Shown one piece after another: positions 26,401 to 38,804 of a stretch of 64,000 nucleotides of DNA. Numbering within the stretch: the first letter of the stretch is position 1; every line of letters starts with the position of its first letter. This DNA is from Serilophus lunatus (lineage: Eukaryota > Chordata > Aves > Passeriformes > Eurylaimidae). The stretch covers positions 930,250 to 994,249 of the forward strand of contig VXBA01000164.1 of assembly GCA_013399895.1 (NCBI GenBank), written 5' to 3'. The notes under the pieces are model-generated. The model was not told the origin of the DNA. It made no database searches and worked only from the letters and a program-made list of their open reading frames with translations. The position numbers and the translations under genes are program-made.

Positions 26401-28961
26401 AACATCTCCCCTGCCTCAGTCAGCTTTCTCTTTTTTCTGAAAAGCAGTAATTAATACTAGGACAAAAACAGTGGATTTCCTCTGATGATCTCTTCTGATG
26501 CTGTTTGCAGCATGAAAATGCCTGTGGGCACAGGATTGTCAATAAAATGCTTCATGCAGAAGATATAGCCTTTAGTTCCAGTGTGCAGACAGAACCGGTG
26601 TCCCTTAGGTTCTGCATGACTTTTGATGATCAAGTTTATCTGATTCTTGAGTCATTCTTAAGGGCTTTGCTGGCCATCTGCATTATATGCTTTTATTGAA
26701 CACAAACAGTAAACTCAAGTTGTGGCTTGGAATGCTCAGGTTGGTCATTAGGAAACTGGGAGTAATGCAGCGGTGGTAGAAGTTATGCAGAGAAATCAGT
26801 TTATCCCACCTATTGAGATTTTAAGCAGCTGGCTGGAAAAAGTCACACCTGACCTGATCTTGAGTCAGGGATAGTCCTGTTTCAAGTGAGAGGTCACAGT
26901 AGAAAATGTCCACAAATAACTTTCAACCAACATGAAATATTTGCCCTTTTTGCTGCATTCTTAATATTGTTGAAATTAACATCCTGCTTTGAAAAAGCAA
27001 AGCAACTGTTAAACCTGGATATTTAAACTGCTCAAAATTGAGTAGTGTTGTACTTGTTTTTGAGTAGCGACTAGCAAAAGAGAAAACGAACTAGAGATTT
27101 TAATACTGGCATATAAAAATTCAAATGAAAATATATATGGCTGCAGAGAGCTAAAGTGGGAATGTCTCCCTCCTCACCCATCCACAGAGGTTTATACATA
27201 TGTTAGCCTCCTTTGCATTGCTTGGAAACTTTATCATAACATTGGAAAAAAGTGATTTGTGTTTTGGGACAGTAATTTATTTTTTAGAAACTTTCATTTT
27301 ATTCATTGCTAGAGATGGGCTGAAGCCAGTTGTGTCTGAAATGAAACCAAAAGCCTCATGAGCAGATGGTCTAGCATGCTCAGCAAAAGTGCTATCTGGA
27401 AATGTGATGTATTCTTCACTAATGAAGAACCTTGAGGACTATCCTCTCTGTTTACCATCATCCTCTGAATGTGTACCATTCCCTTATTCTCACAGGCACT
27501 GCTGCAGATGAGAAATGAGGAGTAGGAATAGCACTGAGATTTAAAAGTCACATTATATTTTTTTGTTCTATATTAATGATATTAGATTTGTGGTTGTTTT
27601 TTTCTTACACCTAGCAGCACAAATACTTCTAATGGATGACTTATCTATATATATTAACAGGAATATATCTATATCTCTAAATTGAAACCACGCTAAATGG
27701 ACATTTTGATATCCTCTTCAGTGTCCTTAGCATAGGTTACCTCTTCTGATTTTTCTTACAAATTATTCACTGTGGGGTGGGAGGAAGAAAAGGTGATACA
27801 GTTCCTACATATTTTCAGCCAATTTCAAGGATGCAGCTTCCTTGTCCGTCCACTACTTTCCTTTCATTAAATATCATAGCTGCTAGAGCTCAGCTTGATT
27901 CCTGTTACATCATCACTTGTCATTTCAACATAGCCTATTATGTTCAAGATCAGGACATTTAGGTGGGTTTAACGTGCAAAGATGAGTATGTCTACTGGTG
28001 TCTACTGATAAGGTGCATCATTACACTCCCATTACCGTAAATGGGGACAGTTATCCCCTAACGGACAGGCATTACCATCATTAGCTCTGGGCTCCACTCA
28101 TTGTAGCTCTCCAGTGAGCACCAAGGGGAGCTGGTCACTGAAAGCAGATGTAAACACCTACAAAAGCCTAAGTTTAAGGTGTCTAAATAAGGAACTAAAT
28201 CCCACCTCAGCTGATTTCCAGCAATACTTTACTGTCTCCCAGAAATTCTCACTCAGTCTTTTCCTCTCTTCATATCACTTGTTTACTTGCTCCTCTTGCT
28301 CCTACATGTCTTGTTTAATTCCTTGTTTTGTTGTCTCCTATCATCATTTGTTCTGGAGCAATGTATTCTGAATCTTGAATGAGACAACCTTTGTACCTGG
28401 TTGAACTGGTGCTCTGATGTAGTGCCTTCCTCCTCCTGGCATTAAGTTTGACACAAATCATTTATCCTCTCACCTCTGCTTCATATTTATATAGAAACAA
28501 TCTTGCTTGTTTGTTTTATGAGGGAAGGAGAGTTGTCATTATATTTTCATTCTGTTAAAGAAAAGTGGATTTTTCAATTCTGGTTAGTATTTTGGCTATC
28601 TATTTCCAAACCAACACTGCCTACAGCTTATTAATATGCCTGATCTCTTGTGACTGTGTCTATGTGAACAGCAAAGCAACAAAGAAACAAATGAAGAGTA
28701 GAGCCTGAGTGTAGTGCACAAATTATGACGGTAACACTGAAGAGTCCTCACATTCCTCCAGATTCCTGCCTCACATACAACAAAACTGTGGGCTACATTC
28801 TGAGCATCATTGTAGGAGTTTAAATCTGGAGTGATTTGATTTAATTTACTTTACTCCAGCCTAACTGAGATCAGGATCTACAAGTATGATCAATACAGTA
28901 GGCATATTGACCTAAACCTTCTCGAAATAAATAAATACTGTCAGGAACAGCCCTCTTGCAG
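23401..28961. other. gene-free AT-rich DNA
   Basis: No complete gene is supported. A short (AATT)n run lies at about 24,684-24,707. Between 25,470 and 26,280 several 60 to 100-codon plus-strand frames overlap, but none continues and none is recognisable. At about 28,790-28,880 the text around 'ggagtgatttgat' and 'aactgagatcaggatcta' resembles tails of very old amniote interspersed repeats; I cannot name a family. Confidence 0.5.
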
Positions 28962-29075
28962 GGAAAGACACAAAACCACCTGACTTTAAACAGACTTTTA
29001 AAAAACACATCTCTTATGAAAGCTCTTGAGAGCAGGAGTTCTTTCAGTCTCCCAGGGCATACCAAGCAAAGCAAG
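28962..29075 (+). CDS. candidate small exon, unrecognised
   Basis: A 114-base segment on the plus strand, exactly 38 codons with no stop in frame, is bounded by CTCTTGCAG on the left and AAG|GTAAGT on the right, both near splice consensus. A phase 0-0 exon would fit. The encoded stretch is Leu-, Ser- and Lys-rich and includes MKALESRSSFSLPGHTKQSK. I recognise no domain. The polypyrimidine tract before the acceptor is weak, and the opposite strand is also open across most of the segment (28,998-29,246). A non-coding RNA exon or chance are real alternatives. Confidence 0.18.
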
Positions 29076-32000
29076 GTAAGTTATCTTGACACGAAGTCCT
29101 CGAGCAGCAGATCTTTTGGGGGATGAACAAAGTGCTCTGTAGCGCCAGCCTGGCTTATCATCAGAGTCATATGTATCCTTGAAAAGTACAGCTGGGGTTA
29201 GGGAAGCTGCAGAGAGTACTTCTGTTAGACTGATGTGCTTCTCCAAGCAAAGGAATCATCATGACTTCAGCTTCAGGGTAAGTATTTTTAGTGTTCCTTC
29301 GTCCTGAGGGGGGTTTCTATCATAACCCATTGATTTGCATGGAGCTTATTGTAAGATATAGGGTTGTTTGGGGTTTTTGTGTTTTTGTTTCTTTTTTAAA
29401 AAATATTTTTTCTTAGAAAAGAAACATACTTGAGAAAATCCCATGCTTTTCAAGAATTTTCCTTAATACAGAAACCCCATATAAATTATTTCCAGCAATC
29501 CTGAACTTTGAACTGGGAATCTTTTTATTATTAAATAGTTATCGTTATGCAGATAAATACACACATATACACATGTACAAATTTCTGAAAAGCATTTCCA
29601 CCATTTTGATAATCTCAAATAATTAACTGACACCATGGGAGTCATATGACTTAATGAGAACAATACTCAGTTGACCAGTCTGTCAGGAGAATTAAGTCTG
29701 TATTTTAAAAAAAAGGAATGAAGACTATTTTTCCCCCCTGATATTCTGATCCCTCATTAAATTGTGGGTTACTTTTGACAGATGTTCCTTTTTAATTTTG
29801 GCCATATGGAGGCATAGTAGAATGATGTTTCAGACATTCTACCAATCCTGGATTACTAAAAAGGAGGGAAGCAAATGACAAATTCAAAAAACCATACAGA
29901 AATGAAATGTTCTTTTTTTTTTTTCTTTCCTGAGACTAAGTCAAAAAGAGAATTTATTAAATGTTTCAACTGAAATTCTCAGAAGCCTTGACCTGACTGC
30001 ACTAATTGGCTGGAAGCAGAAAAAAATATTGCAATCCTGTGGTTAGTAGGATTTTGAGGGGTGGGTGTTCTTTGTTCAAATAAGGATACTATTATTTATA
30101 CTTCCTCCTGCAATTCATGTTTACATGTAGTCCATTAGTGCAATTTTGCACCAAAACTCCCCAAACTTGATTTTTTTTTTTTTTCTAAAAATCATGTTTG
30201 TAAAAGCTAAACTAATGGTGTACAGATTCAAGAGTGGATGGCTTATGCTTTTTATTCACATATGCTGGCAACAGGAAAGTTCACCTGTTTTCCAGAAGAG
30301 GAATGTGAATTGCTAAGGAGAAGAGACATGGCTAGCTGTGGCCTTTCCAACATTTTCAGGCCGGTATTTCTGAAAGAAGGAATTCTAAAGCTAGAATTTC
30401 ATCTGTTCATTTACTACAGGCAGGAGTCTGGTTTTCTCAGTTGGTTGTTAAACAAAACAGCTGTCTACTACACATCTGTTTACAAAATGTATTACCAGAT
30501 TGTGCAATGAAAGATTAGGGAAGCTTATTTTAATTTGAAATGAGATAATGAGACAATCTTAAAGCCAGGGTGTGTTCCTGAATCTTTGTTTTGCTCTGGA
30601 ACAATGCTGAGCAAGTAATGCTCTCTATCTTCCTACTGTCCTACTTATCAATTTGGATCACATGCAAGCAGCCTTTGGTCACATTGTTTGAAGCTTAGGG
30701 AGACGAGTGATCAGACGACAAGTTAATGAAAGATATATCCTAATGTAGCAAATTATAGTAAATACATTGTTTAGCTACTTATATATTTTCCAAATTGTGG
30801 TTGAGTGGCCTAAACACAGGATTTGAAGACCAGTGACAAGAGAACAATGTTGTGCACAGTGTAAGCCACCTCTTTCACCACAGACAGTAGGCTAATTAGC
30901 CTTTCTTTTGCTAGGGGCTAAGCGTATAGTCACAGACAGATATTGCCCTTCAGCTGACATGAGATAAATAGAAAAGCTGCAAGAATTTCATAGAATGTTT
31001 GAGCCCTGAGTTGTGATTTGAGCCTGAGTTCTACTTGTGTAGCTTGTCACTATGTTCCTTCATCTTCTCCACACTTTTTCATGGGCTGAAAATAATTTCT
31101 TCACTTGTGAAGGACGTTGTGCTAAAAAAAATTCTTGCAAGGTCCTTGAAGATGTAATGTACTGTGCCTTAAAGTCAGTGACCCAAACCCTATTTGAACT
31201 AAGGCATATCTAGTTGCTTTCTCTTGGGTGGTTTTGTTGTGCTGGCTTAAAAAAGTCCAGTCATTAGCAAGCTTTCAGCAGCTGTTCTCTGAAAATCAGA
31301 GCCACTGAAGACAGTCACAATACAAGTTGTGTTCAAATGGTTGTCAAAGCAGATCTGACAGAGTTTACTGGAGGCAACGAGAAGCAGAGACTTTAAAAAA
31401 CAACAACAACAAAAAAACCCAAACCCAAATCAAGATATTAAATAGTCAGAGAACAGAACAGAGGTAGGGTAACTCAGTTACCCTGTAGGGTAACTCTCTC
31501 CCTGCATTGATCTGGACTTCTTGCAATGTGCAAGGAGATGTAGAATCAAACTGGAATGTCTCTTGCCATGATGAAGTTTTCAGCTGTCTATGATAACAAT
31601 TATTTTTTATGTATGAATCTCACTCCTTTATGTCATGGAATCTTCCCACAACTTCTCATTTCTCAAGGGGAATTCCAGGCACATCAAGTGAAAATTGTTT
31701 AAAAGGACATCTGCTTTTTCTCATAAATTATATGGCAACCTCTTAATAGAAACACAACCTGCCTGTATATACTTCTGTGTTTTCACCCATTAATTATAGA
31801 GAATATTAAGGATCTATTTTACTGTTCTTTAAACATCTGGTGCCAAAAGAAGCAGCAAGGAGAAGGGGAGAGTGATTATGTTATTAGACTCAGCAGTCCC
31901 GAAATACTCATCAGCTCATTACTGTCTGTTGCTTCCACATGAATATAATATTTAATGTGCAACTCATTGATTATACATATATATATATATATCTTACTAA

Positions 32001-32344
32001 GTATATATTTTAAATAAATATAGTGTTTATCCTATTGTATAGTATTTTAATCACTTCAATTTGTAATCGTTAACAAGAGCAGCCAACTTTTGCAACCAGC
32101 TTGGTGACACATCCAAATTGAAATCTGGTGTCGCTGAGAAGACCTGCAAGACTTTCTTAGAATCAAATACTACACCAAAAAGAACATTGCAGTCAAACTT
32201 TTCATTCAGCCCTGTGGTCCTCATGTGCTAAATAACCAGCAGATGCAGAAAGATCACCCCTGACGCTGTGGGAGAAATCTCTCCTTCATGTTTGAGGTGA
32301 CCAGAGCCAAGGAACAAGTGTTGAACACCATGAAACAGTGAGAA
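29076..32344. other. gene-free AT-rich DNA
   Basis: No gene is supported. A second good plus-strand donor (CTTCAG|GGTAAGTA-like) lies at about 29,277. Poly-T runs occur near 29,913 and 30,172, an A/C tract at 31,397-31,428 and a (TA)n run at about 31,977-31,992. One 90-codon plus-strand frame (30,238-30,510) has no recognisable features. Confidence 0.55.
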
Positions 32345-32416
32345 TCAACACTTCAGCACCTCAATCTGACTTCTCAGCCTTCAACACTTCAGCATCTCAA
32401 TCTGACTTCTCAGCCT
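32345..32416. repeat. 36-bp tandem duplication
   Basis: Two head-to-tail copies of a 36-base unit, 32,345-32,380 and 32,381-32,416, differ at one position (cac versus cat). The near-identity points to a recent duplication, or one kept similar. It lies in non-coding DNA with no known repeat around it. Confidence 0.95.
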
Positions 32417-35212
32417 AAGCTGGCCACCACAATGCCAGGAGAGAAAAGCAAATAATTGGGAATATCTATAGTTTGCTAAGGGAAGGCTTCCAGTTAATTT
32501 GAAACTAAAGCAGCTCCAAATTCCAGCATCTGTTTTTGTGTTTTAAATTACTGCAACTAGTTTCTTCATTTTCCAAAACTGCACTTCCTTAAAATGCCTC
32601 TTATTATACTATCACATTTTATTGTGCATTAAACATCTGGTATCAACAGCCTAAGCAACAAAAAACCATGATTATGCTGTCAGACTTAATAATTCAGAAA
32701 TATTAACCAGCTCTTATACTATCAGGAGTTTTTCATGTGAAATTGGCCCTTGATGTGTATTTTGCACTTATGAGACTTTGCACATACCGGCATAAGATAA
32801 CAGTGTTCAATCTTTCATGTAACTAACAGAGTTCATTTGCCTAAATGAAATCACTTTATCAGCAATACTCTTGCCCTGCAAAAACCAAGGGATTATCATA
32901 TTCTGTTAAAACATACCAAACTGTGATCTGGAAAATGGGGGCGGGAGGGACTTCTTCTGTGCAATAATAGATTAGGAAAGCTATTTAGCCTTAAGCAAAC
33001 TTGAGAGCTATGGAGGCTGAACCATGTGGAAGGAGACCATAAAGCTCCTTGCCTGTTCACTAACTAAATGACTGCTGCTTAGTTAGCTGTAAGCTTCAGT
33101 TTGAGACCTTTTGCTCCCATATTTAATTAAAACATCATTGTCATCTTCTGTGAGTACTGAGCTGTAATACTGCAGGCCTATTCAAGATCTGTTTCTTAAT
33201 TGGTCTTAAATAGGTTAATTGCAATTCAAAGAACAAGTCATTACCAGTGGGATGCAAGTGTATGATGCAGTGGGACAGAGCATGAGCTATTGGCTGTAAT
33301 GCCTGATGAACAGCATAGTTATTATTTTAAGGTTATGGTTGGAAACATTTTTATTGCATAGATTTCTGGAGGTTCTTTTACCAGCCACAATCTCCTTCCT
33401 ACTTTTGCTCTGTAAAATCCACCTCTGCAGCTGTTACTAACTTCATATCCACTGCTTGTGTGTCTCTGCACTAATGCAGGGCTGGGAACCTTTGGTGAAT
33501 GGGGCAACACCAATAATGGGAGGTTTAAGAGACTTTTTTCTTCTCTTTAGTGATCAGTTGCAGTCTCAAGCCAACAAAACCAATATAATTCTGAGTACCT
33601 GTGAAGTCTCACTGCCTACAAAATATAACTCGAACCCCCATGGGGTATCTAGGGTGTCTGTATGGACGTGGTATGAACATGTACCAGGGATTTAGTGGCA
33701 ATGTTACTGCATTATGAACACTTCCATAATCAAAGCTTTTCAAAATGATACCGCAAGCATCTTCTAACTTGTCTAGTATCACTTGATTGAATAACACTCC
33801 ACAGCTTTGTTTCTCAGTTATACCAAGAGATACTATTAATATATTAATGCTTCTGTGTGGTGGGGTCTGGATAGCAAGCCTTTTCAGGAAATCTCCTTGA
33901 AATAGTGTTGTATATGGAAAATGTATAGTTATGTAATCCTCAGAAAGTCTAAGTAATTTAGGCATTCAACTAGGTAGATACAGATTTTGCATTAATGTTT
34001 TAAGGAAAGTTGCATTTTTAATCCTTTTACTGGCTTCTAGTCCTTCCAGGCACATAGTAACATCCCCTGGAAATTGAACAGAGGATAATGCATACCTCTT
34101 TAATAGGCAACAAGACTACTGTCTTCCACAAGTAAACTCAAGAACTGCGGGCTGGTATGTGCCTTGGCACGAGGAAAAAAAAATCTGACCAGCTTGTCTG
34201 ACATTTGCCTTTGTCTTTGCTCACTTCTGCTTCAACCTACAAGTCCTGCTACAATTGTAACACCTGCCTTCTCAATGGCCATAGTCCTGTGAAGGACAGC
34301 ACTCATTCTTCTGTATGCCTCAGAGTTTTATACCGCTTCCAGAAGTCCTGCCATGATATGAAGGTTTTTGCAGTAGCAAAGTGCACAGAGGTATTCAGGG
34401 AATAGCCAATACATTTAAGGCCAAAAATCTGTTGGAGTATGGCTTTCCCAGATAAGAATTTGAGATGGAGAGAGTGAAAGGCATTGAAATTATGCATTGT
34501 TATTTCTGGGGCTAAAAGGCTTTCCCATGGATTTTTCAACATTTCTTAATATCGTTTTCCTTTGGAATGTTGTTCCTTAGCCAGATGCTCTGAACAGAGA
34601 ACACTGTGTCCCCAGCTCCACTCTTAGCTTTCTGGTCAGTGTAGTCTTCAAAAAGCTTAGCTGTCAGCAGGATTCATAAATACAAATATAATGCAATCTG
34701 GAGTAAACCATGAATTATCTTCTAAATTAGGACAAGGGTCTTAGTTGGTTTTGAGAAATGATATCAAGACAGTAGAGAACTTGAGTGCAATTCTGCACTT
34801 AGGAAGTCCCTGTCTCCTGCTATCCTGACTGGTACTTTGCTGGTTGCTAATACCTCTAGACAATAGAGTATGCTGTCATGATCAGATAAATCCATGTTCT
34901 TCCCCTTATTGTTGCATTTGACATAATAATTACCTAAAGAGCTTGTTTCCAATAAGGTACAAAAAAGCATGTTTAAAATGGCTGAGCAAACACCCCAAGC
35001 ATGCAGGCAGTGGCAATGGAGCAGGTGGATGGCAAAAAGAAGGTTATTTTTGGGATTTTGCAAAATCTAAATCTGAACACCCCAAGCATGTCACATAGGT
35101 CACTGAACAGCTGTTAGGCTGTGAGTACTTTCAATCTGCATTCAAGTCAATGAGCTGGAGGTAAAAGAACAGATTTTCAAATACTGTACGTTCTCCTTCA
35201 ACTGCTTTTGTT
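32417..35212. other. gene-free AT-rich DNA
   Basis: No gene is supported. The minus strand has a 118-codon frame at 33,609-33,965 and another of 63 codons at 33,322-33,513. They are coding-like to the eye but have no recognised domain, and no splice pair could be assigned. Confidence 0.5.
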
Positions 35213-35829
35213 AATCATAGAATCATAGAAACATAAAATGTTAAGAAGTTCGAATTGTCCTTAAAGATCATCTACTCCCAACCCCTCTGCCATGGGCAGC
35301 AAAATCTCCCACTAGACCAGGTTGCTCAAGGCCTTATCCAACCTACCATTGAACACTGGCAAGGTTAGGACATCCACAACCTACCTGGGCAACCTGTTCC
35401 AGTGTCTAACCACCCTCACAGTAAAAAAATTTCTCCCTAATATCTAACACAAATTTCCCTTCTTTCAATTTGTATCCATTATTCCGTGTCCTATTACTAC
35501 AGTTCTTGACAAAGGGTCCCTCAAAGGTTCTCTGTAGGCCACATTCAGATATTGGAAGGTTGTTATGAAGTCTCCACACAATCTTCTCTTCTGCAGGTTG
35601 TACAGCCCCAACTTTCTCAGTCTGTTTTTGTAGAATAGGTGCTTCATTCCTCTTGTCAGTCTTATGGACTTGCTCCAAGAGTCCCATGTCCCTCTTATGT
35701 TGAGACTACCAGAACTGTACACATTACTCCAGGTGGGGTCCCACGAGAGCAGAGTGGAGAGGTAGAATCACCTCCTTCCAACCTGCTGGCCACACTCCTT
35801 TTAATACACCTCAGGATTCAGTTGGCTTG
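35213..35829 (-). repeat. CR1 LINE fragment with RT C-terminus, minus strand
   Basis: The longest minus-strand CR1 copy in the window. The octamer tail lies at the left ('atcatagaatcatagaaaca'). Reading the minus strand from about 35,830 gives the C-terminal part of the CR1 reverse transcriptase, including RKLGLYNLQKRRLCGDFI, and after a frame change KLKEGKFVLDIREKFF. The frame change between the two overlapping frames (35,465-35,722 and 35,406-35,687) shows that the copy is dead. The element is truncated at its 5-prime end near 35,829. Confidence 0.93.
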
Positions 35830-37904
35830 AAATTTTAGAACTCTGAAATTTTACAACAATTGAAATATTACAACTCTGAAAAAGTGACAGTACACCCTGG
35901 GTGGGATTCATTTCACCACATAGATGTCTACAGAGGAGATTCTATGTATGAGTTACTTGCCTTGACCCCTATGTTACCAGCAGAGAGATATACTCTTCCA
36001 AGTTGTGATCTATCCCATCATAAAGCAGATGTCTTAGACAGTCATACACATTCTCTTTTTCTCTTAACCATTGAAGAAGGAAAACAATCTCAGATATAGC
36101 CATGAGTTACTACAGATGTCCAAATGTTTTGAGATCATACACTCCTTGTGCTAAGAAAATCAAACAAGGACAAAGTTTTTCATACATTAATGTTCAGAAA
36201 AACTGGATTCAGGAGAACACTAGGCCACAAAACCCAAACAGAAAGTTTTCACCAGCTAAATAGGGTCTTTACAGGTCCATTTATCTGAACTGGATCAGAA
36301 CTGAAGAAAAGACTCAGTCTCAAACTTTCTAGAGAAGATGTAGACAAATAAACTATCATTAGCCCTGAGTCTTTTGGCAGTGATAGAATCAACAACCTTC
36401 AAAATTCAGCAAAGAAAGTGATAGCATTACTGCTGGTCACTGCTCACAAAGGTTTAAGGACATGTACAAGTCAGGATTCACAAGTAGCAGTAGTATCTCC
36501 CATCAGGATATCATTGAGACAAGTCATTGAGAAAGCTACAAGATTTTAGGTATAAAAATAATTTCTCTTGAAAAATTTTTCTCTTTTCAGAATGTAAAAC
36601 ATTCTACTTTTTCAAATAGAGATGGATAATTTCTGAGGTCAATAGAAATGGAGAACACTTATGTGGTTGCAGAGTACCCACTAATAAAAGGCCATATTTT
36701 AGTGCATGTTTGGTGACATCCTATTAAATAACCTTTCTTGTGTGAGTTTGTTATTTGTGGAATATGGTCCTGTCTATATGAGTGTTAATCTCTTGCTGAT
36801 ACATTACAACACTATTCCATCATATATGAAACTTTAGTCACGTGAGAAGAACAAAAGGTTCATAGATATGGTTAGGAACAAACACTGTAAAATAGTGAGT
36901 CAGCTATTGGGGCAACTTGCAGAGTTGAATAATTTAGACATATCAGTATCTGTGTGGAGGCATTTGAATCTAGGATTTTAAGTAATTTCTGTTAATCACC
37001 GGATTTCACTCTTACTGGACCAACTGATTATTTCCCCTTGATAATACTTAAAATATAGCAAATACTTGGGGAAAAAATCAAACAAACAGAATTTTCCCCA
37101 CAGTAATCCAAGGGTACATGACCTCATTACCAATCCTAATTTTGCAGATGTGTACTGCCTGTGTGAGAAGGTAGATACAAGAAATTTTTGTATTTTCATT
37201 TGCCTTTCTTCATTCATTTAGATGTTGGGAGCATTTAAAAAGAAGTTGCTTATTACAGTACCATATATTCTTTCTTTACAGCTGTAATTTTGTAATTTTA
37301 GAAGCCAATTAATTTCCTATCACACTACAGATTCCCTGACTTTCTGAACTACTGTTTATGTAATTATAATTGTTAACTTAAAAACAAACCTATGTGCATC
37401 GTGGCATAAATTGTCCTGAAGGTCTGGAAAATAATCAGGAGACAAGATTCAACAGAATAAGAAAGATAGTTAAGAATAGAAGGCCTTCTTCTAGGTTGCA
37501 GTCAAGTGTCCAAAAAAGGGGAAAAAAAAAAGGCATAACTTCTAGCACTATAAATGTAAACACTAATAAAGATAGTAAAATAAAATATTAATCAATAATT
37601 TGATAAAAGCAATAACAAGAATGTTTTTTATGACAGAGAAGAAATTGTGTGAAACAACATTTGGAGACTGAGAAATTACTCAAATGTGACTAGAGCAGTC
37701 AAGGATCATAACATAGGAGAAAATCTAGGTGAATTCTCTGTGTTGATAGTTGCTCTAGAAGAGGACACACAGGTTCTTGTACAGGAACTTTTCTGTATAG
37801 GGAACAAGTTGTAGAAAGAAGTGATTAGGCATCACAATGAGGAGAGAATGCCATGATAGCCTTGCAAGGATGTGGGCTGGAGCCTCTTCTTTCTGAATTA
37901 TAAA
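35830..37904. other. gene-free AT-rich DNA
   Basis: No gene is supported; frames are at most about 80 codons. The part from 37,620 onward may already belong to the ancient CR1 remnant that follows, but the match becomes clear only at about 37,905. Confidence 0.5.
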
Positions 37905-38590
37905 TAGTCTAGAAAAATGGGTGGCAAAGTTGCAGATGATTCTAAACCATTCATGGTAGTAAGTGTCTATAAAGGCTTACAAAAGGATCTCACAGCATTG
38001 AATGACTAAGAATAATACAGAAAATTCAATATCTGTAAGTATTAAATAATGTACATAGGGAAAAATGATTGTAAATAATACACACATAGTAAGATGCTCT
38101 AATTCAGCTGTTACTGCTCAGCAAAGAGATCTTCACTCATTGTGGGTGTAAAAATGTAAGCTTAAAAGTCAGAGACAAAAAAATCCCAAATATATTGTTA
38201 GAAATTATTGGGAAAGGAATCAAAACCAAACCAGAAAGATCATAATACCATTATGAATCCCTATGAGTATGTTGTGCAATTCTGGTCTCCTGTATTACAA
38301 AGGATACAGCAGTGGAAATGGTGATCAGAAGAACAGAGAAAGGTTTCCTTTATGAACAAGGATTAAATAGACTCAGGTCCCCTCAATTTAGAAAAGGAAA
38401 GTTTGAAGACAAGTCTGTAAAGCCATAAATATCATGGAGATGGAGAACTGGGAACAACAAGTAATGGTTTCTCTAATATAAAAACAAGTGCATAACCAGG
38501 CAATAAAATGAAAATACATGATCTTTTGACATGACAATTAAATTGTAGAGCTCCTCTCTAAAGGATATCATAGACTGTGTAGATGGGTGT
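37905..38590 (+). repeat. ancient CR1-like LINE remnant
   Basis: A heavily mutated plus-strand LINE. The text around 'gggtggcaaagttgcagatg' (about 37,920), 'caaagagatcttcactcatt' (about 38,120) and 'gtgcaattctggtctcctgt' (about 38,273) keeps the order and spacing of the reverse-transcriptase end of old amniote CR1 elements. In one frame the last of these reads YVVQFWSPVLQRIQQWKW, matching the conserved VQFWSP region. Several frameshifts and stops interrupt it. It corresponds to the same protein region as the younger copy at 41.8 kb, but from a much older family. The 3-prime boundary is uncertain. Confidence 0.75.
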
Positions 38591-38749
38591 AAAAACAGAG
38601 CTGTTTAAATGGAAAGATGTGGCTGGTATGTCCAGACTACGTAAGACTGAACAAAACAGGAGTATATTTGAGGGAGTGTTGTGCTGTGCATGCTCTGGCA
38701 TTGTCATATTTGTTATTAAAGATCATGTACTGGATAGAATAGAGCTATG

Positions 38750-38804
38750 GCCTGGCTCAGTATGAGATGTACAGGGTCCAGTACATCTCAGAAACTTTCC
38801 AGGC
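38750..38804. repeat. inverted repeat, predicted hairpin
   Basis: TGAGATGTAC (38,763-38,772) and GTACATCTCA (38,781-38,790) are perfect reverse complements with an 8-base loop. A second pair, GCCTGG (38,750-38,755) and CCAGGC (38,799-38,804), extends the stem across an internal loop of seven and eight bases. The shape is small for a typical miRNA precursor and has a large internal loop. It may be a chance palindrome or the relic of a small transposon end. Confidence 0.7.

Noticed and set aside
28998..29246. 82-codon minus-strand frame with a convincing residue mix
   Set aside because: It lacks an ATG at its start and minus-strand splice sites, and the opposite strand has the better donors. 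Nothing recognisable in the residues.
32345..32416. CRISPR-like or satellite array
   Set aside because: There are only two adjacent copies with no spacers, in a vertebrate genome. It is a simple tandem duplication.
33609..33965. 118-codon minus-strand frame
   Set aside because: No recognised domain or splice sites. A frame of this length is expected by chance somewhere in 64 kb.
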